Shown here piece after piece: positions 28,054 through 37,952 of a DNA stretch of 64,000 nucleotides (position 1 is the first letter of the stretch; each line of letters starts with the position of its first letter). Below the pieces are notes generated by a model. It saw nothing but the letters and a program-made list of their open reading frames with translations. It made no database searches and was not told where the DNA came from. The stretch is from Acinetobacter sp. ANC 4173 (GTDB taxonomy: Bacteria; Pseudomonadota; Gammaproteobacteria; Pseudomonadales; Moraxellaceae). The DNA is taken from NCBI RefSeq assembly GCF_004331255.1, contig NZ_SJOF01000013.1, forward strand, positions 36,899 through 100,898, given 5' to 3'. The position numbers and the translations under genes are program-made.

Positions 28054-30048
28054 ATGCTTGCTCGCTTTGCATCTCCTTGGTTTCCCCTTTCACTAGGGTT
28101 ATTGTGTTCGCTCAGCGCATCATTCAGTATGGCAGCTGAGCCACCCAAGGTTGACTCCTCTACCCTGACCATTATTGGCTATCATGAAATTACCGATCAA
28201 AAAAATGCCCTGATCCCTGACTATGCGGTAACACCGCAACAATTTAGTCAGCATCTGGATTGGCTTCAGAACAATGGTTTTCACTTTGTAGATGTCAACC
28301 AATTAATTCAAGCCCACCAAGGCAAATACCGCTTGCCAAGTAAACCCGTGTTATTGACCATAGATGATGGCTATCAATCATTTTATACCCATGCCTACCC
28401 AATTCTTAAAGCCAAACATATTCCTGTCGTACTTGCTGTGGTCGGTTCATGGCTCACCCCGAAAGCCAATCAACCCGTACATTTTGGCGATGACGTTATT
28501 TCACGTAACAAAATTCTGACTTGGTCAGAACTGAAAGAAATGCAGGACAGCGGTTGGGTCGAAATTGGGAATCACAGTTTTAATTTACATCGTGGCATCA
28601 ATGCCAATCCGCAAGGTAACTCTGAACCTGCGGCCATTACACGTGAATATGATGCAAAACACCAACGCTATGAAAATGATCAGCAATATACCACCCGCAT
28701 CACCCAAGATCTAAAACATAACAATGAGTTACTCCAAGCTCATGGTTTAAAAGCACCACGTGTCATGGTTTGGCCATATGGTCGCTATAACATGCAGGAT
28801 GTGAATATTGCCAAGCAATTAGGTATGCCAATTACCATCACTCTGGATGATGGCCCCGATCATGTGCATGGTTCTTTGCAAACGCTGAACCGTATTTTGG
28901 TTGAAGGCAATATGAGTACCGCCGATCTGGCACAAGAAATCAAAAATCGTGAAATGAATTTAGGCGATAACAATCGTCCCCAAAAAATCATGCATATCGA
29001 TTTAGACTATGTTTACGACCCCAATCCTAAGCAGCAAGAACATAATCTTGGCATTTTGCTAGATCGCATTCGTGCCATGGGGGTCAATACTGTTTATTTA
29101 CAAGCTTTCTCAGATTCTGATGGCGATGGTTCTGCCAATATGGTGTATTTCCCCAATCGTCATTTACCTATGCGTGCCGATCTATTTAATCATGTGGCTT
29201 GGCAAATTCAGACTCGCACACAAGTCAGCCGCATTTATGCTTGGATGCCACTCTTGGCATGGGAACTTCCCCAAACGGATCCAGTAAGTAAAGATGTGGT
29301 TGAGACGCAACAAGTCAGCCAAGATCATTTAAACATGGGGTATTTACGTTTATCGCCTTATTCGGCCCGCGCACGCCAAACCATCAGTGAGATCTATCAG
29401 GATTTAGCAAAATCTACGCCATTTAACGGCATTCTGTTCCATGACGATACCACGCTATCTGATTATGAAGATGCCAGCCCAAATGCTTTAACGGCCTATG
29501 CAGCACAAGGTTTACCGACTGATTTAGCGAAAATTCGTGCCGATGATGCCTTATTGCAAAAATGGACTGCATATAAAACCAAAACCATTGATGATTTTGC
29601 CATGCAGCTTGCCAGCCAAGTCCGTCAGTACGAACCCTTCTTGCTCACTGCACGTAATTTATATGCGCAAGTCGCATTAAAATCTTATGCAGAAAACTGG
29701 TATTCACAGTCACTTGAAGAGTCCTTAAAACGTTATGACTTCACTGCCATTATGGCAATGCCGTATATGGAACAAGCGCCTGATGCAGACCAGTTTTATC
29801 GTGACATCGTTCAACGGGTTAAATCTTTCCCGAATGGCATGAAAAAAACGGTCTTTGAGCTACAAGCAACCAACTGGCGTAACAATCAGAAAATTCCTTC
29901 ACAAGAACTGGCAAGCACCATTCAGTCCTTATACAGCCAAGGGGTTATGCATGTTGCCTATTACCCTGACGACCCAATTCAAGGACATCCAGACCCAAAA
30001 GTCATGCATGATGTCTTTGCAACCAAATCTTCTCAATTAATTCCATAA
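28054..30048 (+). CDS. pgaB: Poly-beta-1,6-N-acetylglucosamine N-deacetylase
   Basis: Periplasmic enzyme that partly deacetylates the biofilm polymer PNAG so it can be exported. It has 664 residues, usual length. The N-terminal hydrophobic segment FPLSLGLLCSLSASFSMAAE is a signal peptide; I see no clean lipobox, unlike E. coli PgaB. The NodB deacetylase domain has DDGY (Asp104, Asp105; LLTIDDGYQSFYTHAYP) and the metal-binding WVEIGNHSFNLH. From about 310 the GH153-type domain begins (MHIDLDYVYDPNPKQQEHNL, then VNTVYLQAFSDSDGDG). pgaC starts 12 bp on. Confidence 0.94.
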   Translation: MLARFASPWFPLSLGLLCSLSASFSMAAEPPKVDSSTLTIIGYHEITDQKNALIPDYAVTPQQFSQHLDWLQNNGFHFVDVNQLIQAHQGKYRLPSKPVLLTIDDGYQSFYTHAYPILKAKHIPVVLAVVGSWLTPKANQPVHFGDDVISRNKILTWSELKEMQDSGWVEIGNHSFNLHRGINANPQGNSEPAAITREYDAKHQRYENDQQYTTRITQDLKHNNELLQAHGLKAPRVMVWPYGRYNMQDVNIAKQLGMPITITLDDGPDHVHGSLQTLNRILVEGNMSTADLAQEIKNREMNLGDNNRPQKIMHIDLDYVYDPNPKQQEHNLGILLDRIRAMGVNTVYLQAFSDSDGDGSANMVYFPNRHLPMRADLFNHVAWQIQTRTQVSRIYAWMPLLAWELPQTDPVSKDVVETQQVSQDHLNMGYLRLSPYSARARQTISEIYQDLAKSTPFNGILFHDDTTLSDYEDASPNALTAYAAQGLPTDLAKIRADDALLQKWTAYKTKTIDDFAMQLASQVRQYEPFLLTARNLYAQVALKSYAENWYSQSLEESLKRYDFTAIMAMPYMEQAPDADQFYRDIVQRVKSFPNGMKKTVFELQATNWRNNQKIPSQELASTIQSLYSQGVMHVAYYPDDPIQGHPDPKVMHDVFATKSSQLIP

Positions 30049-30060
30049 AGGCAGTTGAGT

Positions 30061-31323
30061 ATGTTCCCTCATTTCAATCTCTGGCTGCGTCACGCGCTCA
30101 ACTTTGTGTTTTATTACCCGTTGTTCATGTCTTACCTGTGGATGTTAGGTGCGCTGATTTTTTATCGTAAAGAGCGCAAACAACCTGCCTACCAACAACC
30201 CAAGACATTACCGCACTACCCTATGGTTGCGGTATTGATCCCTTGTTTTAATGAGGGTGATAATGCGGAAGAAACCATTAGTCATGCCTTAAAACTGGAC
30301 TATCCGAATTTTGAAGTCATTGCGATTAATGATGGTAGTTCGGATAACACTGCTGAAGTATTGAACCAATTAGCCCATCAGCATGAACGTTTACGTGTGG
30401 TGCATCTTGCGAAAAACCAAGGTAAAGCCATGGCGTTACAAGCAGGAAGCCTTGTGACAGAAGCTGAATTCCTATTAGGAATTGATGGAGATGCCTTACT
30501 CGACCCACATGCAGCAACATGGATGATGCAACATTTCATTGTCAATCCAAAAATTGCAGCGGTGACAGGCAATCCGCGTATTCGGACCCGTTCAACACTC
30601 TTAGGACGCATTCAAGTGGGTGAGTTTTCTTCAATTGTGGGGATGATTAAACGTGCACAGCGCAGCTTCGGACGATTGTTTACGGTATCAGGCGTGATTA
30701 CGGCGTTCCGTAAAAGTGCTGTGCATCAGGTGGGATATTGGTCGCCTAACATGCTCACTGAAGACATCGACATCACGTGGAAATTGCAGCGTGCGGGTTG
30801 GGATATTCAGTTTGAACCGAATGCGCTGGTGTGGATTTTGATGCCTGAAACACTTTCTGGACTTTGGAAACAACGTCTACGTTGGGCAATGGGTGGTGCT
30901 CAAGTCTTAATCAAAAATTTGGATGTATTCACTCAACCAAAATTAAACTTCTTATGGCCACTCATGTTAGAGCTTTGTCTGACGCTGGTTTGGTCATATT
31001 TAATGTTATTATTGGCCATTTTATGGCTTGTGCATTTTATTTTCCCAATAGCCGCATTGAGTAGCATTAGCTCTCCATTCTTACCTTATGGCAGTGGTGT
31101 ATTACTGGGAGCGACCTGCCTTATTCAGTTTGCTTTAAGCAAATGGATGGATAGTCGTTATGAACCAAATTTAGGCAAAAACTACTTCTGGATGATTTGG
31201 TATCCATTTGTATTCTGGCTTATTACCATTGGCGCCACCATTATGGCTTTTCCAAAAGTGTTGTTACGTGGTGAAGATAAACGCGCGCGCTGGGTCAGCC
31301 CAGACCGTGGTGTTCGTTTATAA
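30061..31323 (+). CDS. pgaC: PNAG synthase, glycosyltransferase family 2
   Basis: Inner-membrane glycosyltransferase that polymerises UDP-GlcNAc into PNAG. It has 420 residues. The N-terminal membrane helix (about 12-33) is followed by the GT2 domain with VLIPCFNEGDNAEETISHAL, AINDGSSDNTAEV, LGIDGDALL (DxD), the acceptor motif TEDIDITWKLQRAGW and the Q-x-x-R-W site KQRLRWAMGGAQVL; three or four C-terminal helices follow. The ATG at 30061 lies ten bases after AAAGG; the frame from a TTG at 30055 is not needed. It needs PgaD to work. Confidence 0.95.
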   Translation: MFPHFNLWLRHALNFVFYYPLFMSYLWMLGALIFYRKERKQPAYQQPKTLPHYPMVAVLIPCFNEGDNAEETISHALKLDYPNFEVIAINDGSSDNTAEVLNQLAHQHERLRVVHLAKNQGKAMALQAGSLVTEAEFLLGIDGDALLDPHAATWMMQHFIVNPKIAAVTGNPRIRTRSTLLGRIQVGEFSSIVGMIKRAQRSFGRLFTVSGVITAFRKSAVHQVGYWSPNMLTEDIDITWKLQRAGWDIQFEPNALVWILMPETLSGLWKQRLRWAMGGAQVLIKNLDVFTQPKLNFLWPLMLELCLTLVWSYLMLLLAILWLVHFIFPIAALSSISSPFLPYGSGVLLGATCLIQFALSKWMDSRYEPNLGKNYFWMIWYPFVFWLITIGATIMAFPKVLLRGEDKRARWVSPDRGVRL

Positions 31324-31350
31324 CACTCAACACGATTAGAGTATCTCAAA

Positions 31351-31773
31351 ATGAAATCTCAACATGATTTAGTGATTGATTTGCGTCATTTACTACCTTG
31401 GCATAAACGCTATATGTCCAACACCACTACGGCATTAATGTGGGGTGCATGGTTCATGCTTTGGCGTCCCTTCTTGCTGGTCTGGATTCTCATCCAATTA
31501 CAGAAAAGCGTAGCGGTACACCACCTGTTAAGTGCCCTGAGTATAAGCCTTGAATATGGTGGCTTAGAACTACTGCTCTGTAGTGTGGGTTTATTGCTCT
31601 GGAGCCGATTTATGCCGTCTGCAAGTGTTAAAGTAGAGCAAGAACAGTCTTTAACTACACAGCAATATGCCGATTATTTCGAGCTCAGCAACCAAAAAAT
31701 TGAACAATCTCGACAGCATAAAATCACCGTGGTTCATCATAATGATCAAGGACAAATCGTTGATCTAGCATAA
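31351..31773 (+). CDS. pgaD: PNAG synthase accessory subunit
   Basis: A 140-residue inner-membrane partner of PgaC. Two hydrophobic helices are visible at about 28-52 (TALMWGAWFMLWRPFLLVWI) and 65-88 (LEYGGLELLLCSVGLLLWSR), with a polar C-terminal tail, as in known PgaD. In E. coli PgaC and PgaD together respond to cyclic di-GMP; no such site can be told here. It ends the pgaBCD cluster with a terminator at 31811. Confidence 0.88.
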   Translation: MKSQHDLVIDLRHLLPWHKRYMSNTTTALMWGAWFMLWRPFLLVWILIQLQKSVAVHHLLSALSISLEYGGLELLLCSVGLLLWSRFMPSASVKVEQEQSLTTQQYADYFELSNQKIEQSRQHKITVVHHNDQGQIVDLA

Positions 31774-31810
31774 TGAAATGTAGATCACCACGCCCTATCT
31801 AAGAACCATT

Positions 31811-31838
31811 GACCTCAAGATCTCTTGGGGTCTTTTTT
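31811..31838 (+). terminator. Terminator of pgaBCD
   Basis: GACCTCAAGA (31811-31820), loop TC, TCTTGGGGTC (31823-31832, one T/G pair), then TTTTTT. Confidence 0.87.
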
Positions 31839-32078
31839 ATTCTAGTCACTTTTTCAAAACCCAAGTGTAGTCGCATCTCAATCCTTCCCAAAATAAAAAC
31901 AAAGCTGTCTGCATCTTGTTTTCATCATGATTGACGCTTTTACTTTTGAAATATCGATGAAAATAGGAGTGAATCTGCTTGAACCCCAGTAATCCATCTA
32001 CCTCTAAGTGCAGCGAGTATCAGTGCTAAAGCAGCCTTTCTTCACATCAAAAGATGGCGTTTATAATCAAACAGACAT
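31839..32078. other. Gap between pgaD and the phosphate transporter
   Basis: About 240 bp between two terminators facing each other. I see no gene, repeat or regulatory site. Confidence 0.45.
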
Positions 32079-32110
32079 AAAAAAAGCGCTGACCATGCAG
32101 CGCTTTTTTT
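32079..32110 (-). terminator. Terminator of the phosphate transporter gene
   Basis: AAAAAAAGCGCTG (32079-32091), loop ACCATG, CAGCGCTTTTTTT (32098-32110), directly 3' of the minus-strand gene. Confidence 0.9.
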
Positions 32111-32127
32111 TCCGTCTCTTAAGAACT

Positions 32128-33750
32128 TTAAGAAACGAACTGGAGGAAAATCCAGTATAAACCACCTGATAAACAAATGGTGGCAGGAAGTGTAAAAATC
32201 CATGCCGAAAGAATTGTTTTTACAGTGGCAAAATTCAAACCAGACTTGTTGGCTACCATCGTACCTGCAACCGCACTGTTTAATACGTGAGTTGTAGAAA
32301 CTGGCATACCAAAACCATCCGCCGCTGCAATGGTCGACATTGCTACAAGCTCAGCAGACATACCCTGACCATACGTCATGTGATGCTTACCAATACGCTC
32401 ACCAACAGTCACCACAATACGCTTCCAGCCCACCATTGTGCCTAGACCTAAAGCCAAAGCTACTGCAACTTTTACCCACGTTGGAATGTACTGTAAGAAG
32501 CTATCCAAATTGCTACGGTACTCTTTCACCACCTTTTGCTGAGCTTCAGGCATCGCAGGTAACTGGTCTGCTTTATCCAAACGTTTGAACGCTGTTGTGC
32601 TCAAATACATATCATTACGGATAGATGAAATTGCATCTTCAGGAATATTTTTTAAGTCACCATATTGAGCAACACGGTCACCTAAATGCTCAGTCAAACT
32701 TGCCAAAGCAGGTACCACTTCTGGGGACATTTCTTTGGTTTGAATATAGGCAGTAATGGTTTGACGTGCTTTTTCATCTGAAATATCTGCATGTGCAGGA
32801 TACATCGCAACCGCAGCTTGCGATGACAGTTTCTCAAATGACTGGATATGTGTTGGGTCTAAATTCTTGTTCAATGAATAAGCCAATGGCACCAAACCAA
32901 TCAAAATTAACATGATTAAGCCCATGCCTTTTTGACCGTCGTTTGAACCATGTGCAAAACTTACCCCGGTACAGGTAAAAATTAGAATGGCACGAATAAG
33001 TGGCGGTGGCGGTTTATTGCCTTCAGGTGGTTGGAATAATTCGAGCTGACGCTTGAAGACTTTTTTCACCAATAAGAAAACAACAGCAGCAAATGCAAAA
33101 CCAATTAAAGGAGAAAACAGTAATGCTTTACCCACTTTCATCACTTGGTCCATATCGACACCGCTGGCACCACTACCTGAGTGTAATAGGTAGTTCATAA
33201 TGCCTACACCCAAAATAGAACCAATCAGAGTGTGCGAGCTGGATGCAGGAATACCCAAGAACCAAGTGCCTAAATTCCACAGAATTGCAGCAATCAGCAT
33301 GGCAAAGACCATAGCGAAGCCTGCCCCTGAACTCACATTCATAATCAGTTCAACTGGCAGTAAAGCAATAATGCCATAAGCAACCGCGCCGCTAGCGACC
33401 ATAACCCCAAGGAAATTACAAAAACCAGCCCACATCACTGCAACAGGCGCAGACAGAGCATTGGTATAAATCACTGTTGCAACTGCATTGGCTGTGTCAT
33501 GGAAACCATTCACAAACTCAAAGCCGAGTGCAATCAATAATGCCGTCGCTAAAAGAATAACAGAATACAAACTTAATGGTGGTACATGCGACAAGTCCGC
33601 AGATACCTGAAACCCAATATAAATGAGGGTCGCAATAATGACCGTAAAAAACACCGGCATAAAAAACTTCGGTGTTGGAACATGCACATTCGTCGACTTG
33701 TTCGATGCTGAATGCATACGATCTTGGACGGGAGGAGTTTTTGAATTCAT
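32128..33750 (-). CDS. Low-affinity inorganic phosphate transporter, PiT family
   Basis: A 540-residue inner-membrane phosphate permease. The two PiT signatures are seen: FEFVNGFHDTANAVATVIYT near the N-terminus and SFAHGSNDGQKGMGLIMLI in the second half, each with the conserved Asn-Asp or His-Asp core. A hydrophilic middle loop of about 140 residues (PTHIQSFEKLSSQAAVAM and onward) separates the halves, as in E. coli PitA. About 10-12 membrane helices. A PhoB-box-like repeat stands about 50 bp upstream (33799-33816), so expression may respond to phosphate starvation, unlike E. coli pitA. Confidence 0.94.
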   Translation of the reverse strand: MNSKTPPVQDRMHSASNKSTNVHVPTPKFFMPVFFTVIIATLIYIGFQVSADLSHVPPLSLYSVILLATALLIALGFEFVNGFHDTANAVATVIYTNALSAPVAVMWAGFCNFLGVMVASGAVAYGIIALLPVELIMNVSSGAGFAMVFAMLIAAILWNLGTWFLGIPASSSHTLIGSILGVGIMNYLLHSGSGASGVDMDQVMKVGKALLFSPLIGFAFAAVVFLLVKKVFKRQLELFQPPEGNKPPPPLIRAILIFTCTGVSFAHGSNDGQKGMGLIMLILIGLVPLAYSLNKNLDPTHIQSFEKLSSQAAVAMYPAHADISDEKARQTITAYIQTKEMSPEVVPALASLTEHLGDRVAQYGDLKNIPEDAISSIRNDMYLSTTAFKRLDKADQLPAMPEAQQKVVKEYRSNLDSFLQYIPTWVKVAVALALGLGTMVGWKRIVVTVGERIGKHHMTYGQGMSAELVAMSTIAAADGFGMPVSTTHVLNSAVAGTMVANKSGLNFATVKTILSAWIFTLPATICLSGGLYWIFLQFVS

Positions 33751-33798
33751 GCAGACGGTTAAGAGGATAATAAAATCCCCTTATTGTTCAATTAAATT

Positions 33799-33816
33799 GT
33801 GACAATTATATGACAA
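33799..33816 (-). promoter_or_regulatory. Candidate Pho box upstream of the phosphate transporter
   Basis: Read on the minus strand: TTGTCAT ATAA TTGTCAC, two 7-bp direct repeats in an 18-bp site matching the PhoB pattern (CTGTCAT with 4-bp spacing). It lies about 50-66 bp before the ATG at 33750, so it is well placed for activation. It overlaps a 10-bp inverted repeat (TTATATGACA at 33806-33815 and TGTCATATAA at 33822-33831), which could be a separate binding site. Confidence 0.6.
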
Positions 33817-33831
33817 ACAGGTGTCATATAA

Positions 33832-34190
33832 AGCCAAATTTTTAACAATTGACCTGTTTTAAATCACTCCGCGCTACTATGGGGAGGATTTTTGGCTGTA
33901 AATCTGTTTTTTTCAAATACTTATAACAAAAAAATATTTCATGCAAAAAAGTAGTTGATTTTCAGAAATGTAAAAAAATTTATCATTCTCTGATGCGCTT
34001 TCACCTTGAAATCGAAATTGATCCATCATGCCTATGTAATATTGCATTTCAATGAAATCGCCAAATAACTCTTCTTTTTTGCATGAATACTACTAACCTG
34101 ACAGTCAAAAAGCTGAATTAAAATAAAATTAAGTCTGAGTTCTGTTAAAATATGCTCCATTTCAAGACTTGTCGTGTATTGGGGTTATTT
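33832..34190. other. Upstream region of metH
   Basis: About 360 bp of AT-rich sequence between the divergent phosphate transporter and metH. I looked for a cobalamin or SAH riboswitch and found no convincing conserved core. A GGGG ribosome-binding site stands at 34181-34184. Confidence 0.4.
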
Positions 34191-37100
34191 ATGTCCACGC
34201 TTACCACCCTTAAAAAGCTTCTCGCTGAGCGTATATTGATCATTGATGGTGCAATGGGCACCATGATTCAACGCCATAAGCTTGAAGAAGAAGATTACCG
34301 TGGTGAACGCTTTGTAGATTGGGCATCTGACCTTAAAGGCAACAATGACTTATTGGTCTTGACGCAACCACAGATTATTCAAGGGATTCATGAAGCCTAT
34401 CTCGATGCGGGCGCAGACATTATTGAAACCAACAGCTTTAACGGCACACGTGTTTCTATGTCGGACTACCACATGGAAGATCTTGTTCCCGAGATTAACC
34501 GCGAAGCAGCGCGTTTAGCCAAAGCTGCTTGTGAAAAATATTCAACCCCAGACAAACCTCGCTTTGTTGCGGGTGTACTTGGCCCCACCTCACGTACTTG
34601 TTCAATTTCACCAAATGTAAATGATCCTGCATTTCGTAACATTACTTTTGATGAACTCAAAGAAAACTATATTGAAGCAACGCATGCCTTAATCGAAGGT
34701 GGTTCAGACATCATCTTGATTGAAACTGTGTTCGATACCTTAAACTGTAAAGCGGCAATTTTTGCCGTCAAGGAAGTGTTCAAGCAACTTGGTTATGAAT
34801 TGCCATTGATGATCTCGGGCACCATTACCGATGCTTCAGGTCGTACCTTAACGGGTCAAACCGCAGAAGCATTCTGGAACTCGGTACGTCACGGTGATTT
34901 ACTCTCGATTGGTTTTAACTGTGCCTTGGGTGCAGATGCCATGCGTCCACACGTGAAAACCATTGCCGATGTTGCAGATACCTTTGTTTCTGCCCATCCA
35001 AATGCGGGTTTACCGAATGCCTTTGGTGAATATGATGAAACCCCAGAACAAACCGCAGCATTCATTAAAGAATTTGCTGAAAGTGGTTTAATCAATATTA
35101 CAGGTGGTTGCTGTGGTACAACACCAGATCATATTCGTGCGATTTATAACGCAGTTAAAGATATCAAGCCACGTCAGATTCCTGAAACAAAGCCTGCTTG
35201 TCGTCTCAGTGGTTTAGAACCCTTTAATATTTATGATGATTCCCTGTTTGTTAACGTGGGCGAACGTACCAACGTTACAGGCTCAAAAAAGTTCCTACGC
35301 CTCATTCGTGAAGAAAAATTTGCTGAAGCCCTAGAAGTTGCTCAACAACAAGTGGAAGCAGGCGCGCAAATTATTGATATCAACATGGATGAAGGGATGC
35401 TCGATTCGCAAAATGCGATGGTACATTTCTTAAATCTAGTGGCATCTGAGCCAGATATTTCTCGTGTGCCAATCATGATTGACTCATCGAAATGGGAAAT
35501 CATTGAAGCAGGCTTGAAATGCGTACAAGGCAAGCCTGTCGTGAACTCAATTTCCTTAAAAGAAGGTTATGACGAGTTTGTCGAAAAAGCACGCCTATGC
35601 CGTCAGTATGGTGCTGCGATTATTGTCATGGCCTTTGATGAAACTGGTCAGGCCGATACGGCTGCACGTAAGCGTGAAATCTGTAAACGTTCTTATGATG
35701 TTTTGGTCAATGAAGTAGGCTTCCCTGCCGAAGATATTATTTTTGACCCGAACGTGTTTGCGGTTGCAACAGGGATCGAAGAACACAACAACTATGGTGT
35801 CGATTTTATTGAAGCCACAGGTTGGATCAAACAGAACTTGCCGCATGCCATGATTTCAGGGGGTGTATCCAACGTATCCTTCTCATTCCGTGGTAATGAA
35901 CCTGTACGTGAAGCGATTCACTCAGTATTCCTTTACTATGCCATTAGGCAAGGCATGACCATGGGTATCGTTAACGCTGGTCAAATGGCGATTTATGACG
36001 ATATTCCCAAAGAACTGAAAGATGCGGTTGAAGATGTTGTTCTGAATCAAAACCAAGGTGAGTCAGGTCAAAACGCCACAGAGAAACTACTTGAAGTCGC
36101 AGAAAAGTTTCGTGGTCATACTGGCGCGCAACGTGAAGCGGAAAATCTAGAATGGCGCAATGAGTCTGTTGAAAAACGTCTTGAATATGCCTTAGTCAAA
36201 GGCATCACCACGTATATTGATGAAGATACTGAAGAAGCTCGCTTAAAAGCCAAACGTCCACTCGATGTGATTGAAGGTGCATTGATGGATGGTATGAACG
36301 TGGTCGGCGACCTGTTCGGTTCAGGCAAAATGTTCCTACCGCAAGTGGTGAAATCTGCGCGTGTAATGAAACAAGCTGTGGCTTGGTTGAACCCGTACAT
36401 TGAAGCCGAAAAAGGCAATGCACAATCCAAAGGCCGTGTGTTGATGGCGACGGTAAAAGGTGATGTACATGATATTGGTAAAAATATCGTGGGTGTGGTC
36501 TTGGGTTGTAACGGTTATGACATCGTTGACCTTGGCGTGATGGTACCAGCAGAAAAAATCCTGCAAACCGCGATTGATGAGAAATGTGACATCATTGGTT
36601 TATCTGGTTTAATCACCCCATCTTTAGATGAAATGGTGTTTGTTGCCAAAGAAATGCAGCGTAAAGGTTTTACTATTCCTTTATTGATTGGTGGTGCAAC
36701 CACATCGAAAGCGCATACTGCCGTTAAAATTGACCCGCAATATTCAAATGATGCGGTGATCTATGTGGCCGATGCTTCTCGTGCTGTGGGTGTGGCAACT
36801 ACCCTACTCTCGAAAGAAATGCGCGGTAATTTTATTGCCGAACATCGTGCTGAATATGCCAAGATTCGTGAACGTTTAGCCAATAAGCAACCGAAAGCAG
36901 CCAAACTCAGTTATGCCGAATCGGTTGAAAATGGCTTTAAAGTCGATGCGAACTATGTACCACCTATTCCAAATACGATGGGTACACACGTACTGACCAA
37001 CTACCCACTTGCAACATTGGTAGAGTATTTTGACTGGACACCATTCTTTATTTCTTGGAGCTTGGCGGGTAAATTCCCGAAAATCTTAGAAGATGAGGTT

Positions 37101-37877
37101 GTCGGTGAAGCGGCAACGGATTTGTATAGTCAAGCGCAAGCCATGCTCAAAGATGTGATCGAGAATAATCGTTTCGATGCGCGTGCCGTGTTTGGTCTAT
37201 ACCCTGCACAACGTACAGGTGCAGATACAGTGAGCGTGTTTGATGAAACAGCTCAGAAGGTTACGCATACTTTTGAACATTTGCGTCAGCAGTCTGACAA
37301 AGTCACAGGTAAACCAAACTTATCTTTGGCAGATTATATTCGCGCTGATCGTGAGCAACAGGACTACTTGGGCGGATTCACTGTATCAATTTTTGGCGCA
37401 GAAGAATTAGCAAATGAATATAAAGCCAAAGGTGATGATTATTCTGCAATCTTGGTTCAGTCTCTGGCGGATCGTTTTGCCGAAGCATTTGCTGAGCATT
37501 TGCATGAGCGTATTCGTAAAGAGTTCTGGGGCTATAAAGCCGATGAGACTTTGGGCAATGAAGAATTAATCAAAGAGAAATATGTCGGTATTCGTCCTGC
37601 ACCAGGTTACCCTGCTTGCCCAGAGCATTCAGAAAAAGCAGTATTATTTGATTGGTTAGGTTCTGAAGAAAAAATCGGTACGAAGTTGACTGAACACTTT
37701 GCCATGATGCCACCATCTTCTGTGAGTGGTTTCTATTATTCTCATCCTGAAAGTGAATACTTTAATGTGGGCAAGATTTCTCAAGATCAGCTTGAGGATT
37801 ATGCGAAACGTAAAGGCTGGTCACTGGATGTTGCGAAGCGTTGGTTAGCACCGAATTTAGATGATTCGATTGCTTAA
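34191..37877 (+). CDS. metH: Cobalamin-dependent methionine synthase
   Basis: Transfers the methyl group of methyltetrahydrofolate to homocysteine through cobalamin. It has 1228 residues, close to E. coli MetH (1227). All four modules are present in order: the homocysteine domain ([19 protein letters not shown], zinc Cys in [13 protein letters not shown]), the pterin domain ([17 protein letters not shown]), the B12 domain with [20 protein letters not shown] (cobalt His), and the AdoMet activation domain ([15 protein letters not shown]). The ATG at 34191 follows TTGGGG; the frame from 34152 adds 13 unneeded residues. A hairpin at 37897 ends it. Confidence 0.97.
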   Translation: MSTLTTLKKLLAERILIIDGAMGTMIQRHKLEEEDYRGERFVDWASDLKGNNDLLVLTQPQIIQGIHEAYLDAGADIIETNSFNGTRVSMSDYHMEDLVPEINREAARLAKAACEKYSTPDKPRFVAGVLGPTSRTCSISPNVNDPAFRNITFDELKENYIEATHALIEGGSDIILIETVFDTLNCKAAIFAVKEVFKQLGYELPLMISGTITDASGRTLTGQTAEAFWNSVRHGDLLSIGFNCALGADAMRPHVKTIADVADTFVSAHPNAGLPNAFGEYDETPEQTAAFIKEFAESGLINITGGCCGTTPDHIRAIYNAVKDIKPRQIPETKPACRLSGLEPFNIYDDSLFVNVGERTNVTGSKKFLRLIREEKFAEALEVAQQQVEAGAQIIDINMDEGMLDSQNAMVHFLNLVASEPDISRVPIMIDSSKWEIIEAGLKCVQGKPVVNSISLKEGYDEFVEKARLCRQYGAAIIVMAFDETGQADTAARKREICKRSYDVLVNEVGFPAEDIIFDPNVFAVATGIEEHNNYGVDFIEATGWIKQNLPHAMISGGVSNVSFSFRGNEPVREAIHSVFLYYAIRQGMTMGIVNAGQMAIYDDIPKELKDAVEDVVLNQNQGESGQNATEKLLEVAEKFRGHTGAQREAENLEWRNESVEKRLEYALVKGITTYIDEDTEEARLKAKRPLDVIEGALMDGMNVVGDLFGSGKMFLPQVVKSARVMKQAVAWLNPYIEAEKGNAQSKGRVLMATVKGDVHDIGKNIVGVVLGCNGYDIVDLGVMVPAEKILQTAIDEKCDIIGLSGLITPSLDEMVFVAKEMQRKGFTIPLLIGGATTSKAHTAVKIDPQYSNDAVIYVADASRAVGVATTLLSKEMRGNFIAEHRAEYAKIRERLANKQPKAAKLSYAESVENGFKVDANYVPPIPNTMGTHVLTNYPLATLVEYFDWTPFFISWSLAGKFPKILEDEVVGEAATDLYSQAQAMLKDVIENNRFDARAVFGLYPAQRTGADTVSVFDETAQKVTHTFEHLRQQSDKVTGKPNLSLADYIRADREQQDYLGGFTVSIFGAEELANEYKAKGDDYSAILVQSLADRFAEAFAEHLHERIRKEFWGYKADETLGNEELIKEKYVGIRPAPGYPACPEHSEKAVLFDWLGSEEKIGTKLTEHFAMMPPSSVSGFYYSHPESEYFNVGKISQDQLEDYAKRKGWSLDVAKRWLAPNLDDSIA

Positions 37878-37896
37878 GCTTTATAAAACTAGATTT

Positions 37897-37921
37897 TGCA
37901 GTGCTTAATCTCAGCACTGCA
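37897..37921 (+). terminator. Terminator-like hairpin after metH
   Basis: TGCAGTGCT (37897-37905), loop TAATCTC, AGCACTGCA (37913-37921), then TTCTTTT. Confidence 0.75.
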
Positions 37922-37952
37922 TTCTTTTAACCCAATAAAATTGTAGTAGAAA

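Noticed and set aside
33832..34190. Possible cobalamin or SAH riboswitch before metH
   Set aside because: No B12-box or SAH core could be found by eye; only an RBS is clear. A covariance-model search would settle it.
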